NCBI RefSeq assembly: GCF_040712315.1
Contig: NC_134015.1
Coordinates: forward strand, 43,173,464-43,237,463
Length of the DNA stretch: 64,000 bases
Direction: 5' to 3'
Source of the DNA: Castanea sativa
Taxonomy: Eukaryota; Streptophyta; Magnoliopsida; Fagales; Fagaceae
Shown here: piece after piece, positions 34,253 to 48,056 of the stretch
How the letters are laid out: the number at the start of each line of letters is the position of its first letter
How positions within the stretch are numbered: the first letter of the stretch is position 1
Program-made: the position numbers and the translations under genes
Notes under the pieces: model-generated
What the model saw: the letters and a program-made list of their open reading frames with translations, nothing else
Database searches by the model: none
Told to the model about the DNA's origin: nothing

Positions 34253-35409
34253 TTAACTTATATAAAAATTCTTTGGTGAGGTGGATTGCTAAGTAAAGAG
34301 AATTCTAATTTTTTTTATATAAATCTTAGAAAAATAAAAATAGAAATTTGTTTATATAAATGATTAGTGCACCATTTATAAATCATTAATCATGAAAATA
34401 AATGCATATACGCCATTAATACTTCTTGGATATACATAAAATAAATTCATACTACTAAAATGTGTGGTAGATATATAAGAAAATAGGATTCAGATCTTCT
34501 AAATTTCTTAGCGTACTTTACTAAATAAATTTCCATAAATCATAACCTTTCGTTAATAATTTACTGGTCTAGATTTTGTGATGTCAACATTCCACTCACA
34601 ATAATTTTAATTGTTTTATTTGCAACATTATTTTATTATTTTAAGAGTATTGCAAGTAGAATGTTGACATGACGAAATCTAGTCCCTTAAATCATAAAAG
34701 ATTGGTTAGTATATAAGAAAATCTATTAATAGAGTACTATAGGAAATCTAGATAATCTAAATCCAAGAAAATTTGACTACAGTGAATGAATATGTATTTA
34801 ATTCTTTTTTTACTAATCAAGTCCACAATTATTTTATATTATTAAATGCATGTGTTATTAAAATTTGCTTTTCTCTCATGATGGTTTTCATTAATTGTTG
34901 GTAAAGTAAACTAAATACGAGGAAGAGGGTAATATTCCAAATCCACTAATATTTTTTATAATAATTAATATTCAAATTTTATTATTTCAATATTAATAGT
35001 TAATAAACATAATCATGCAATTTCATTTTATACAAATTTCATGCACTATGCTTGTGTCTAGAAACTCTTATTTTTTAATTAAAATATAAAATCTTTGAGT
35101 GGAGGCCAAAAGTAATTTTACTTTAAGTGTAAAATTTTTGTCCTAATTTTATGAAATTTGAACTTGAATTTTAACTTCATATCCTTAATTTTTCTTACTG
35201 TGTTAATTTTTGGGAATTATATTTTCAATTTAAAAATGTTAATTTACATTTATATACTTAATTTGTCTTATTAACAAATAATTTTCAATTATATGGTAGA
35301 TTTAATTTTCTAAGTATGGAAAAGTGAATACTAAAACAAAAATGTATTTACACCATGATAATTAATTCACGCATTTATCACAATAATACATGCCCATATT
35401 ATCGGACAT
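34253..35409 (+). repeat. Hybrid X'/X module, 5' flank of copy D
   Basis: The left part matches the X' module at 3739 (short start, caatattaatagttaataaac, catgcaatttc). The right part matches the X module at 6404 (tacaaatttcatgcac, atctttgagtggaggcc). The switch lies in identical sequence between 35017 and 35039. Confidence 0.88.
34463..34776. mobile_element. Foldback element, copy 6 (X' type)
   Basis: Left flank reads ctaaaatg, right flank ctacagtg, so the presumed target repeat is more decayed here. Confidence 0.68.
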
Positions 35410-35447
35410 TATAAAGATTACTATCTAACACTGTAAAGATTACTATC
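35410..35447 (+). promoter_or_regulatory. TATA box and doubled motif, copy D
   Basis: TATAAAG at 35410-35416, 98 bases before the ATG, with both taaagattactatc repeats intact as in copy B. Confidence 0.6.
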
Positions 35448-35507
35448 ATCAGGCAAATCACTTTGCATAGTCATAACAAAGTCTAGAACTAGACCAATAA
35501 GAAAATA

Positions 35508-35565
35508 ATGGATGTCATTTCTTCGAAAATGGCTTTCTTGATCATCCTACTTGCTTTTGCAACTT

Positions 35566-35621
<56 letters not shown>

Positions 35622-35887
35622 ATTTGATTTTTTATATGATGGTGGTGAATGAAATATTGATGGTAGGTTTATCATTACCAAGAATGACAAATGCTGCGGT
35701 TCATTGTTCTCGCGATGTTGATTGTACATTCGCAATCAAATGTCGTTCTCCGTGCTTCCCCCTTTGTGTAAACGGAGCATGTCAGTGCTCCTGCACTGCA
35801 ACCCGAAAACAAGCTACTGTTGAAGGCAATCACGACAATCCGGCAAAAATTAGCAAATACTACTCTTTCAAAAATAATGCAAACTAA
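35508..35887 (+). CDS. Secreted defensin-like (NCR-like) cysteine-rich peptide, copy D
   Basis: Exons 35508-35565 and 35667-35887; 101-base phase-1 intron. The coding sequence differs from copy B by a single base that turns Ser into Thr in the propeptide-like segment before the first mature cysteine (PRMTNAAVHC). All eight cysteines and the tail are the same. The intron is longer only because the TC run has grown; its length is not a multiple of three, so retention would shift the frame. Proximal flank belongs to the copy-B lineage, distal flank to that of the broken copy. Confidence 0.82.
35571..35618. repeat. (TC)24 intronic microsatellite, copy D
   Basis: More than twice the length of the tract in its closest relative, copy B. 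Confidence 0.95.
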
Positions 35888-37073
35888 ATTGAGTACAAGA
35901 AGTTGTGCCTGTCCTGCTACTCAATAAAAAATGTACTTATCATGTCGTAGGGATAATAATTTCAAACTAAAGGCTCTAGGTGGTGTAAAGTCCAAAAAAA
36001 AATAAGATCCTTTATCAATTTCATTAATGTTGAAATAAAAAGGACACTTTGCACTTCATGGAATAGAAAAAAAATAATTGTGATACCATATGAAGGAATT
36101 ACAAATTTCTCTAACAGTATGTTAGGATTCATTTCCTATAATCCAATTGTATGATTTTATCTTCTTACAGTTCATGTCCTAGAATCCAATGTACAATTTT
36201 ACCTTTTTAACAAAACCTTTTTAATTACATAGACTATTTAATATGATCATTAGAAATGTTGATACATTTGGAATACATTAAACTTGTCTTGCCCCAATTT
36301 TTCATTGGCAAGATATTGTCTTCTTTTTGAGTAAGATAGAGCCTAACCCCTCAAGGTTTTAAAATGCCTATTTCCAATTTCAACTTGCTGCTCATCATAT
36401 AAGGCTTAAGACTTCCCCCAATATAGGTAATGTGAAACTTAGTCAAGATTTTGTTCTCTCGCACCTTACCCAACTTAAGAGGTATATTGGCCTTTTGGGT
36501 TCTCATAATCTACCCCCCTTAATAGGCCACATTTCCTCATGTGGGACATACACACCATCCTATCGTGTAGGATTCCACTCTGTTACTATTTGTCATGCCC
36601 CAATTCTTGATTGACAAGACATTCTTCTCTTTGAAAGTGACACATAGGCTTATCCTCATCTCTCATCATCAAATTCAATTTCTTCTAAGGATAATTAATT
36701 TTTGTGATCGCATTGATAATAGCTAGAGTCTATAGAATTTCTACCTATTGTTTTTTTTTTTAAGTACAATCATTTTCAATGTTTTGGAATACTAATTTCT
36801 TTTTAATATGGGTAATAGCGTAATAAGCCTTAATTGAAATATAATACAAATATGTTATATTATATTAGTTAAAAGAGGGGACTTTATTTTAATTAGGGGG
36901 CTTGGGAACTGACTTAGTCACCTATATGCTAAAGTTCGCCCAGAATATTATATAAATTGCATGGTAAAGACTTTGGTTTGTGTTATTAAAATTACCTACA
37001 AGGTAGGAGGATCAAGGATGGGAATAGGCAAAGTAATTCTAATATGGAAAACAAATTTTATCTTGTTAGTCCA
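35888..37073 (+). repeat. Peptide-gene 3' flank, long form (copy D)
   Basis: Matches 8188-9374 with few differences. AATAAA signal at 35923-35928. The two diverged direct repeats recur near 36288 and 36594. No gene in the remaining AT-rich part. Confidence 0.7.
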
Positions 37074-38096
37074 TGTTGGGTTAAAATGAATTGACCCCTT
37101 GCAAATTAATTAATTATCCAAGTTAATTAATTAGATCAAATTGCATGCAATAGTGTGGAAGCACAAACAAATCACCAATTATACTAAATACAGCAGAAAA
37201 TAAATTTAAAACAGGTGATTTGTTTACGAATGGGAAAAACCACTGAGTCAAAACACCACTGAGTCAAAACCCCACCGAGTGAATTTAAGGTCATCACTCC
37301 CAAGAATCCACTATTATCAATCACAAGTGGTTACAAGCATAAGCAATCTTACCAAACCCTTTGGCTATATCCTGAAATACCAACCTACAGTTGAACTCTT
37401 ACCCCAATACCAAATTAAACTTGTATCGTAGCAGCAATCCTTTTGTTCAATGCTCGAATCCTAGTACGTGACTAACTCCAGCAACTTGAAGAGGTTGTTG
37501 GCTGCAAAGTTCTTCAATTCTTCAACAATGAAGATCAGGAAGCTCCTTGGTTACAAAACCCTTGGCGAAAAGACGTAATAGATTATTCAGAGAGAATAAT
37601 GAATTAGAGCATTATCTGCTTGCGCGATAGCCTTTAAAATAAGCCTTGTATATGTCTAGAGTTGTGAGAAAAGAAACCCTATACAAATATTTCAACATGG
37701 GCTGAAAATTAGATTTGGAAATTTTGATTTCATAAGTCTCGACAAAAACAACTTGTGTCGAGCTTCAACATTAAATCTCGACACAAGTCTTTCTGTGGAG
37801 ATTGCTGTCGAGCTTTAATAAATAGCTCTTCTTCACTTGTTTCTTGGTCAGGTCCTCATGGATTTAATACTTGACTTGAACAAAATGTTTCTTGAAAAGA
37901 GAAAGAAAAGCTCGATAGAAAGGAATTTTCAAGGATCTGTCGAGAAGTTGTCAAGCTTGAAGAAAAGGAGTTTTTCAAGAGAGGAAAAACAAATAAAGAT
38001 GAATGCAACAAGCATGCTACTCAAGCAATGATCCAATCAAAATGTTAAGCTCTCTAGACATCTCTCCACATATAAGCATAGCATCCACAGATCCAA

Positions 38097-38120
38097 AAAC
38101 ACACACACACGCACGCACAC
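38097..38120. repeat. (CA)n microsatellite with CGCA interruptions
   Basis: Slightly shorter than the run at 10398. Confidence 0.9.
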
Positions 38121-38975
38121 TAAATACGTCTAACCAATTGTATATTTCAAAAAATAAGTTAAGACAGCTTAGTGAGCATATATCAACACATGTATCTCTT
38201 ATGATGGCCAAATCACATTGTACCTGCACACGTATCGAAAGTAGCAAAGAATTTACATGTTGTGTGTGAAAACATAACAAGTGTGCACAAGTTTCTCAAA
38301 TTATGACGATTTAAGGTATGAGAAAATCTAATAAACTCACACACAATCATAACAATTTGATGGGGACTATCACCTTCAAGGTATATCATATAACTCCCAC
38401 ATCTCCTAGAAACACGCTTACAACCATCTTAAAAGCATTTTGATTCTTTTTACTTTTATATTCTTTGCATATTTTCTTTTTGAACATATCATGTGTAAGC
38501 ATGTAAGAGAGAAAAGAAATACCCAATTATGTAAGCCAAAACACCACAATTTCGTAATGTTGAAGCACATAGATGTTATACATGATTGGTGAGTTTTAGT
38601 GGTGAGATGGTTATTTAAGCCTTTCTCTTAGGATTAATCGCACTCATCACAAACACGAGCCACAAAGCTCACTTGCTTAGTTGTGCATTTGAGATGCTCA
38701 TCTAAGCTACAAGAGATACAAAGTTTAGAAAACTTTGTTTCAATGGCCATCTAGGGTACACAAGTACCAAAATACATAAACACACACTGTTTTTGTATTT
38801 CTCTAATTTTTCAATTTTTTATTTTTATTTTTAGGTAAAAATAAAAAAAACAAAACTGAAAAAAAAAACAAATAAAACATGTAAACATACAAAGCATAAA
38901 ACTAGACGAACTCAAAAACAAGAAAACAAACACAAACATGACATGTGAGACCAAGAGAGGGAGGAAGTGACTGAA

Positions 38976-40887
38976 TCATTTGGAGCCTTTTTTCTTCCAC
39001 ACTTTGGAATTGGTGGAAGATCATTTCCTAGAGTTGAACCTTTGTTCTAGAGGTGAGGAGGAAGAATTGAAACCATTCAAGTTCGAAAGGAACATGAGGG
39101 CCTTGAGAAGATCTCCAAGAGGACCTAAAGATGGTGGAATCTGATCTTGACCACTAGATGATAACACACTATTACTATGTTGAGTGGCTAACCACTTATA
39201 GCAATTTAGATGAGTGCGTCTTAAAGCTCCACAGTGATGACAAAAATGGGGCTTCTTTGGTTGAGACTTCTTATTATTGTCTTTCTTAGTCATAAAGTTC
39301 CTAGTCTATTTCTTTTCAACCTTAAGGGATGCTCCGTGAATAGATTTGCCATTGTCTATGTTCTCATTAGCTATCTCAGTTTTAGTTTCAATTTTCTCAA
39401 GATTTTCATTATTGGCAGGTGAGAAAAAATCCTACTAGAGGAGGCAATATGAGAAGAGTTAGAGAGTTCATACCCCAAGCCGGTTCTGTCAAAAGCTAAT
39501 TTCTAGAGGTTCAACATTTCATCCAGCTTTGCACTGGTAGTCCTTTTCGACTGAGCTTGAACTTGGAACAATTCTGCTTCAAGCTTCTTGGTTCTTTTAG
39601 CCAAGAAATTATTCTCAAATCGCAATCCTCCAATGATTTGATAGGCTTTATCAACCTTGCTAGAGAGCTCCTCTTATTCCAGCTCCCCTTCACTAAGCTT
39701 CTTAGTAGACAACCTAGACAACTTCACATACTTTTTAGATATTTTGTATAACTTTGTATAGGCTATATGGATGTTATCCTGTTCATCCATCTTTTCGAAC
39801 TTGGATTCCACTAAGTCCTCTTCTTCATACACTACTTCTGTGATCCCCTTAGCAGGATCCACTATGGTAATGAAAGCACTCAAGATTCCTTTGTCATCAC
39901 TGTCATCTGACTCAGTCTAAGGCTCAGTATCACTCAAGGTAGTAGCAAGAGCCTTGCTTTTCCCAATCGACTTGAAATATGTTGGAGATTCTTGTTTCAT
40001 GTGTCCAAAACCTTGACATCCAAAGCACATTGGTCCGGAGGGAATAGTATACTGACCACAGTCCTTAACATCCTTCTTCCTTCTGTCTTGACCTTGAGTT
40101 GAGAAGAACTGCATTGCTTACAGTCCTTGTCAAAGCCTTTCACATTGGCATTCTTCATGAACTTCTTGAGCTGCCTAGTGATGTAGGACTTCATCTTGGA
40201 ATCTTCATCATCTAAAGACTCATCAGTCTCATTACTTTTGGCCTTCAATGCCATATTCTTACTTTTGGTTCCTTTCCCTAGTCTAGTCAAACCTGATTCG
40301 TAGGTTTGCAAGTTTTCAATCAGCTCTAACAAAGTAATGGTGTCATTGTCCTTTGATTCTTCAATCACTGTTACCTTGGAATGAAATCTCTCAAGGAGAG
40401 ATCTGAGCACCTTTCTCATAATCTTGGGCTCTAGAATACGATCACCAAGATTGAATGTTGAGTTCACTATTTCCTTCAACTTGGCATAGATTTCATCGAA
40501 CATCTCATTCTTCTCCATCTTTATCTCCTCAAACCTAGTCGTGAGCCTTTAGAGCTTTGAATCCTTGACAGCCTTAGTCCCTTCATAGGTTGTTTGGAGG
40601 ATGGTCCATGCTTCCTTTGCAGTTTCAGTTAAGGATACTTTCTTGAACTCCTAATTGGTCACCTCACTAAATAGGGCATTCAATGCTCTACTGTTGAAGT
40701 TTTCAGCTTTGGTCTTGCCCTCATCCCAATCAGCCGACGCTTCCTTTGGGTTCACCCAGCCAATTTCCACAACTTGCCAGACCTTCTCATCTAAAGACAG
40801 CAAGAAAGCTCTCATGCGTACTTTCAAGTATGCATAGTTAGTGCCATCAAATAAAGGAGGTATAATAAGATACTATCATCTATCCAT
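38976..40887 (-). pseudogene. R1 gag relic (unit 2)
   Basis: Same domain order and the same early in-frame stop after EVTN as the unit 1 copy, and the same Cys-to-Ser loss in the knuckle (FGHMKQES near 40000). An additional stop splits the acidic region near 39917 (after LSDTEP). These shared lesions show the element was dead before the large duplication. Confidence 0.75.
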
Positions 40888-41757
40888 GACAAACAGGGGT
40901 CAATGGATCACACAGCAAAGATTAAAACCTAATCAAAGTGTGCCCGTTCTGATAGCACTTGTTGTGTTAAAATGAATTGACCCCTTGCAAATTAATTAAT
41001 TACCCAAGTTAATTAATTATATCAAATTACATTCAATAGCATGGTAGCTTAAAAAAAATCACAAATTATACTAAATGCAGCAGAAAATAAATTTGACACA
41101 GGTGATTTGTTTACAAATGGGGAAAACCATCGAGGTAAAACCCCATCGGGTGAATTTAAGATCACCACTCTCAAGAATCCACTATTATCAATCACAAGTG
41201 GTTACAAGCATAAGGAATCTTACCAAACCCTTTGGCCTATCCCGAAATACCAACCTATAGTTGAAATACCAACCTATGGATTCCATTCAATGCACAAATC
41301 CCAGTACGTGACTAACCAATGATGCACGGATCCTAGTACGCAACTAACTCCATTAACTTGAAGAGGTTGTTCGCTGCAAAGTTCTTCAATTCATCAACAA
41401 TGAAGATTAAGAAACTCCTTGGTCACAAAACCCTTGGCAAAAGACGCAGTAGCTTCTTTAGAGAGAATAATGAACTTGGGTACTATTTGCTTATGTGATG
41501 ACCTTTAAAATAAGCCTTATAAATGTCTAGGGTTATAAGAAAAGAAACCCTATACAAAAATATTTCAACATGGGCCGAAAATCAGATCTGAAAATTCTAA
41601 TTTCGTAAGTCTCGATAGAAACAACTTGTGTCGAGCTTCAACATTAAATCTCAATAGAAGTCTTTCTGTCGAAATTGCTATCGGGCTTTAATGAACAGCT
41701 CTTCTACACTTGTTTCTTGGTCAGACTTTCATGGCTTTAACACTTGACTTGAACAAG

Positions 41758-42557
41758 GGACACAAGGAATCCATATAAATGCATGAATATAAAGAAACAA
41801 GATGCTATGGATGAGAAGATAATACAAATATCCAAAACATGTGAAAAGCAATGCATGCAAGAGGGTCTCGACAAATCGAGCAGTTGTCAGGCTACTATCA
41901 AGAGAAAACCCCATAATCTTGATGGATCGAGGATTTATCAGGAATCTATCAGTCGAACAGAATGCATGAAAATTTGGCTCAATGAATCGAGAAGTTGTCG
42001 AGAAGAAACCCAAAAATCTCGATGGATCGAAGATCTGCCAAGATTCTATCGAGGCTGAAGAAAGAAAGCTTGATAGAAGTGGAATCTGTTGAGTTTGAAG
42101 AAAAAAGAGTTTTTCAAGGGAGGAAAAACACATAAATATGAATGCAAAGGTCTCATCTTCCTCCATCCTTATTTCTTCAAAACTACTAGTGATTCTTTGA
42201 AGATTCATAGTCTTTACTACCTTGGTACCTTTATAGGCGGTCTTAAGAATGGTCCGTGCTTCATTGGCAGCTTCCATGGATGATATTTTCTTGAATTACT
42301 CATTGGTCACCCTACAAAACAAAGCATTCAATGCCCTACTTTTGAAATTTTTCACTTTAATTGTTGCTTCAACATAATCCATCGACACTTCCTTTGGCTT
42401 AATCCAGCCAACTTCAACAGCTTGCCGAACTTTTTCACCAAGAGCCTACAAAAAAACTTTCATATGAACTTTCAAGTATGCATAATCAGTGCCATCAAAT
42501 AAAGGAGGAATCAAAAGAGATTGTCCATGATCAGAGTGTACCCGCTCTGATACCACT
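41758..42557 (-). mobile_element. R2 interior with large internal deletion (unit 2)
   Basis: Partner of 14056-14858, fusing untranslated interior to N-terminal gag at aatgcaaaggtctcat. Primer-binding site 42540-42555 is a perfect tRNA-Met type. A 182-codon minus-strand frame runs across the fusion (42277-41729), but its second half is non-coding element sequence. Confidence 0.65.
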
Positions 42558-43498
42558 TGTTGGGAAATTTATACCCCTGTTGATAGAATTAATAAGTTTT
42601 AAACCCAAGTTGTTAATTATATTTGTTATGAAAAAACCCTGTTAAAACAAACAAACATCAACATCATGCACAATGGAATAGTAAATAAGACATGAAATGA
42701 CCTAGGAAAACCAATGAGACAAACTCGTTTCATAGTAAAAACCCTGGGGGGAAACCTTCTTTAAAAGCAATTCACTATAGTAAATAAAAGTTTCAGATCT
42801 AGTACAAAACATTTGTCCCTAGAATCTACAATCTTCGTAAATGAACTTACAGCAGAAACCTTGTACTGCTTCAGAACCTCTGAACTCTCTAGTATATGAA
42901 CCCCACACTTTTGCACAGATCCCAGTACGTGACTAACCAATGATGCCACGTGACTAACTCCAACAACTTAAAGAAGATGTTGTTGGCTTCAAAGTTCTTC
43001 ACTTCATTAACAATGAAGATCAAGAAGAACTTGGTTACAAAACTCTTGGCGTAAAGACGCAGTAACTTCTTCAAAGAGAATAATGAACTAGATCACTATC
43101 TGCTTGTATTCTATTGGCATCCACTTTTGATAGCCTTTAAAATAAACCTTATATATGTCTAGGATTGTGAGAAAAGAAACCCTATACAAATATTTCAACG
43201 TGGGCCAAAAATTAGATCTGGAAATTCTGAATTCGTAAATCTCAACAAATACAACTTGGGTCGAGCTTCTGTCAAGTTTTAACATTAAATCTCGATAGAA
43301 AGAATTCTGTCAAGACTTTTGTCGAGCTTTAATGAACAGCTCTTCGTCACTTGTTTCTCGATCAGATCTTCATGGCTTTAAAACTTGACTTGAACAACAT
43401 GTTTCTTGAAGTCTTAAACCCGTCCTAGATCTACCCAATTACAAGTAAAGTGCATTTTGTCAAAGGATTATCCAATTACATAAAATATGTCCCTAATA
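42558..43498 (-). mobile_element. R2 5' LTR (unit 2)
   Basis: 941 bases; outer end ccctaata, sharing the CA-to-TA change with 14859-15787. Confidence 0.75.
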
Positions 43499-44096
43499 GC
43501 TTGTTGTTCTTATTACCTATAAAAGGAAATGTAATTTATTAGGAGTACTTGGGAAATTTGTATTTATATTTTGTTTTAAATAATTAAGTGCGGGATTCAG
43601 AGTTTTTCTATTTTGAATTATTATTAGTTGTAAAACCGCGCGATGTGGAAATATTTGACAATTTATTTTTCTGTTAGGTAAAAAAAAATGAAAATAGTAG
43701 ATGAGACTTAAGAGCGTTAGTTTCAAACCATTCTAAAAATTGTGTGATTATTTTCAAATAGAGTATAGTTGATACAATATATTATATTTTCAAAATTAAA
43801 TTATCTATAATTTTTATATTACTTATTATAGATATTTTATAAATAATGTAATGTGTGGTTAGAATTTGTTTCTAGTGCTCCTTTCAATTAGTTTATCCTC
43901 TATACATATTGAACGTACCAAAGATGAAACAGATATAAGTAAATCTGTCACTTACATTAAGAAAAATACGATGATAACATAAAAATATGTATGTAATAAT
44001 TTTATCAAAAACCTTACACTAAGAATTCGAAATAATTGTCAATGAAATAGATCATCTTTTTAGTTTTTACACAAACCTCCCCTCTCAAAGTATTGT
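43499..44096. repeat. Y spacer (unit 2, first copy)
   Basis: Complete here, whereas the equivalent unit 1 position keeps only 90 bases. No gene; GC-rich spot aaccgcgcgatgtgg near 43634. Confidence 0.8.
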
Positions 44097-44385
44097 TGAA
44101 GTTGACCAAATGAACCGAAATGGTTCAACTAGACCAAATGGACTGAATTGAACTAGACCAAATGGACCGAATGGACTGAATTGAACTAAATAAAATGGAT
44201 CGAATGGAAAAACAATTAGACCATAATAGACCGAAATGGAGCAAATGGACTGAAGTTGAGAGAACGGACTAAAATGGATCAAATTGCACTAAAATGGAAC
44301 GAATTGAATTGAAATGGACATAAATTGATAGAAATAGACCAAGTGAATGGAAGTGGACCTTAATGGACCAAACTAGAGCGAAATA
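44097..44385. repeat. Z minisatellite, copy 5
   Basis: Has no unit 1 counterpart because of the deletion at 15880. Confidence 0.85.
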
Positions 44386-44467
44386 CTATGCTAATGTGGC
44401 TCAATAGGAGCGTGGCAACAACAAATTATACACTTTGGCTGTTAAATATAAAAATTTCTATCATAAC

Positions 44468-45122
44468 TACAGGGTGACGTGCGTCAGGCCCATTTTAGAG
44501 CCATGCTGAGAATGTTGGGCAGCCAACATTAGAGGAGTGAGCTCAGCCCGAGGACAAAGGAATTACAAAAGACCTAATGCTCGAACCCATGATCCCAATT
44601 CATCATTAATGCACATTGAAGCACTCAAATTGGTGTTAGGCACAAGTTAAAAGTAATCTGACACAGTCAAATCAGTGGGAGCAACTGCTGATCCTTGATT
44701 CGATAAGGGGGAACAGTACAATAGACTCGAAAGACCACTTAGATCCTAAACTCGGCAGGTCCCACACATGTGAGGGAGATTTCGTCAAAATGAAGGTCCT
44801 ACTAACAAGAGAGTGTAAATAGGAAAGCGTATAAAAGGAAAGGGGGTTGGAGAAATTGGGAGGTGAAAACATAAGAGGAACGAGAGTCATACATCGTAAA
44901 TTTGAGATTCATCTCAGGGCACAGGGGAACATACTCAGTCCAAGGATCATATCCTCGGCCTAAGCTTAGAATCAAATGCGACAAACTGTATTCGTGGCTC
45001 AGCACATTGTAGTTAACAACTGCTCTTGGGACCTCGCATCATGGGTTAAAAATGTCCCTAATAAGGAAAAAAAAAAAGAGGGCCTAAGCCCAATCCTATA
45101 GTTTTTGGGTCTGGACACTACA
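44468..45122 (-). mobile_element. Solo LTR, copy deleted from unit 1
   Basis: Start has decayed from TGTA to TACA and the end reads ggacactaca. Otherwise colinear with copy a. Confidence 0.7.
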
Positions 45123-46113
45123 TTAACTTATATAAAAATTCTTTCGTGAGGTTGATTGCTATGTAAAGAGAATTCTAATTTTTTTAATATAAATCATAGA
45201 AAAATAAAAATAGGAATTCGTTTATATAAATGATTAGTGCACAATTTATAAATCATTAATCATGAAAATAAATGCATATACGCCATTAATACTTCTTGGA
45301 TATACATAAAATAAATTCATACTACTACAATGTGTGGTAGATATATAAGAAAATAGGATTCAGATCTTCTAAATTTCTTAGGGTACTTTACTAAATAAAT
45401 TTCCATAAATCATAACATTTCGTTAATAATTTACTGGTCTAGATTTTGTCATGTCAACATTCCACTCACAATAATTTTAATTGTTTTATTTGCAACATTA
45501 TTTTATTATTTTCAGAGTATTGCTAGTAGAATGTTGACATGACGAAATCTAGTCCCTTAAATCATAAAAGATTGGTTAGTATATAAGAAAATCTATTAAT
45601 AGAGTACTATAAGAAATCTATAGGATCTAAATCCAAGAAAATTTGACTACAGTGAATGAATATGTATTTAATTCTTTTTTTACTAATCAAGGGCACAATT
45701 ATTTTATATTATCAAATGCATGTGTTATTAAAATTTGCTTTTCTCTCATGATGGTTTTCGTTAATTATTGGTAAAGTAAACTAGATACGAGGAAGAGTGT
45801 AATATTCCAAATCCACTAATATTTTTTATAGTAATTAATATTCAAATTTTATTATTTCAATATTAATAATTAATAAACATAATCATGCAATTTCATTTTA
45901 TACAAATTACGTGCACTATGCTTGTGTCTAGAAACTCTTATTTTTTTAATTAAAATATAACATTTTTAAGTCGAGACCGCAAGTAATTTTAGTTTAAGTA
46001 TAAAATGTGTGTCATAATTTTATGAAATTTTAACTTGGATTTTAACTTTATATCCTTAATTTTTCTTATTGTCTGAATTTTTTGGAATTATATTTTAAAT
46101 TTAAACATTTTAA
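45123..46113 (+). repeat. X' module (unit 2), no gene
   Basis: Interrupted at tttaatgacag by the R3 fragment, as at 16512. No peptide gene follows. Confidence 0.82.
45333..45646. mobile_element. Foldback element, copy 7 (X' type)
   Basis: Complete copy of the element whose right arm alone survives at 15881-16044. Confidence 0.7.
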
Positions 46114-47035
46114 TGACAGGCACTTCTTCAACTTGTTTCTATGACTGACTTACATGGCTTTAACACTTGAACTTGAAACAATGTTTCTTGATGCATTAAA
46201 TGCATCCTAGATCTATCCGAATACAAGTAGAGTGCGTTTTGTCAAAGGATTTGCCAATTACATAAAATAATGACATATGTTCCTAACAAGTAAAACACAT
46301 ATATCCTAACAATCTCCCCCTTTGGCAATCCGTGACAAAACTACAACGAACAAATGAACATATGAGAGAAGTCATAAATCACTCAACTCGCACTCACTTG
46401 TTAAGTACAATAGAATCTATCATAACACAAACTCTTGAAAAACTTTGCAAGAAGAGAGTTTATGGCAAGTAGACTTTGACAACTTGTATTTCTAAAACAC
46501 TTTAAACAAAACACATCAAGGCATCTTTGTGTGAAGCAGAAATAATAGATTGCATACAAAAATAAGAAGCATGTGTATAAAGAAAGACAAGAAACAACAC
46601 ATGTAAGGATAGGTGAAATAAAACATACATCATCATATATACCACTTGATAAGCATCATGTATGTAAAAATGGTCACAATACCTAGGTACAAGAACAATG
46701 TATCTCCAACAAAGAAAGAAAAGAAAAGATACATGTAATCTACCAACTCAATAACACCACTCTAGTGTCTTTCTCTCCCATCTTTGTGGGGAACGTTACC
46801 TCACCATAAGCTCTGATGATGTCATCGACTGACGATCATTTCTGGCTTCATCACCAGTGATAACAATTTCATCTTAATCTACCCCAAATCAACCAACTCA
46901 ATCACATCCTGCACAAATTTTCTAGCCCCAAAGAGTTGATAGGTACATAAGAACATCGCAAAATCTTTGCCTCAGCCACCGAGGTGAATTGGGGATGAAT
47001 TTTGGTAACTTCATTTAAGTATAGTTACAAATTTT
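46114..47035 (-). mobile_element. Fragment R3 (unit 2)
   Basis: Partner of 16513-17440, with LTR edge atcctaaca followed by the polypurine complement near 46313-46322. Lacks a short duplicated phrase (gagttaagtctcaaa) present near 17331. Confidence 0.65.
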
Positions 47036-47704
47036 CTATTATAATTTATAGACATTAGTTTTTTTTTTATTACCAACAAAAGGAAATATAGTGTATTGAT
47101 GAGTACTTGGGAACTTTGTATTACTATTCTGTTTTAAATAATTTAGTGAGGGATTCAGAGTTTTTCTATTTTAGATTATTATTAGTTGCAGACCCACGCG
47201 ATGTGTGGAAATATTTGACGATTTATTTTTCTGTTAAGTAAGAAAAATGAAAATAGTAGATGAGACTTAAAAGTGTTAGTTTCAAACCATTCTTAAAATG
47301 ATGTGATTATTTTCAACTAAAATATAGTAGATACAATATATTAGATTTTCAAAATTAAACTATCAATAGTTGTTAATTTGAAGTGTTTTAAATTTAGAAA
47401 TTTTTTTTAGGACACATAATGCATTTTAAATTAATTATTATAGATATTTAACAAATAATGTAATGTGTGGTTATATTTTGTTTCTAGTGCTCCTAACAAA
47501 TGGTTTATCCTTTATACGTATTGAATGGCCTAATAATGAGGCAAATTAAAGTAAATCCATCACCTATATTAAAAAAAAATATGATCTTTAATAAGATAAA
47601 AATATATATGTAATTTTATTCGGAATCATACTCAAAGAATGAGAAATAATTGTCAATGAAATAGCTCATATTTTTAGTTTCTACACATACCTTTCTTCAC
47701 AAAG
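47036..47704. repeat. Y spacer, diverged form (unit 2)
   Basis: Partner of 17441-18124; palindrome ccacgcgatgtgtgg near 47193. No gene. Confidence 0.7.
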
Positions 47705-47965
47705 TATCATCGAATTTGACTAAATGGATTGAAGTGGATCGACTGGATTAAATGGACTGAACTAGACAAAATAGACCAAATGGAATAAATTAGACAATAA
47801 TAGACCGAAGTGGACTGAAATGGACCGAAATTGACTGAATGGACTGAAGTGGACCAATAAGGATTGAAGTGGACAAAATTGAATTGACTGAAACGAATCA
47901 AAATGGACTTAAATTGACAGAAATGGACCAAGTGGACAAAAGTGGACCATACTAGACCAAACTAA
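47705..47965. repeat. Z minisatellite, copy 6
   Basis: One 10-base unit longer than its partner at 18125. Confidence 0.85.
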
Positions 47966-48056
47966 ACCAAAATAATATGCTAATGTGGGTCGACAGGAGC
48001 ATGGTAACAATAAATTATTCACTTTAGCTTTTAAATATAAAAATTCCTATCTTAAT

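Larger units (their letters stand above)
37074..41757 (-). mobile_element. Gag-only retroelement R1 (unit 2), decayed
   Basis: Partner of 9375-14055 with the same truncated and chimeric LTRs (edges at 37074 and 40960). The primer-binding region reads tgctatcagaacggg on the minus strand, two differences from the canonical site. Confidence 0.7.

Noticed and set aside
41729..42277. 182-codon minus-strand frame
   Set aside because: Fusion of an N-terminal gag piece with non-coding element interior created by deletion, not a gene.
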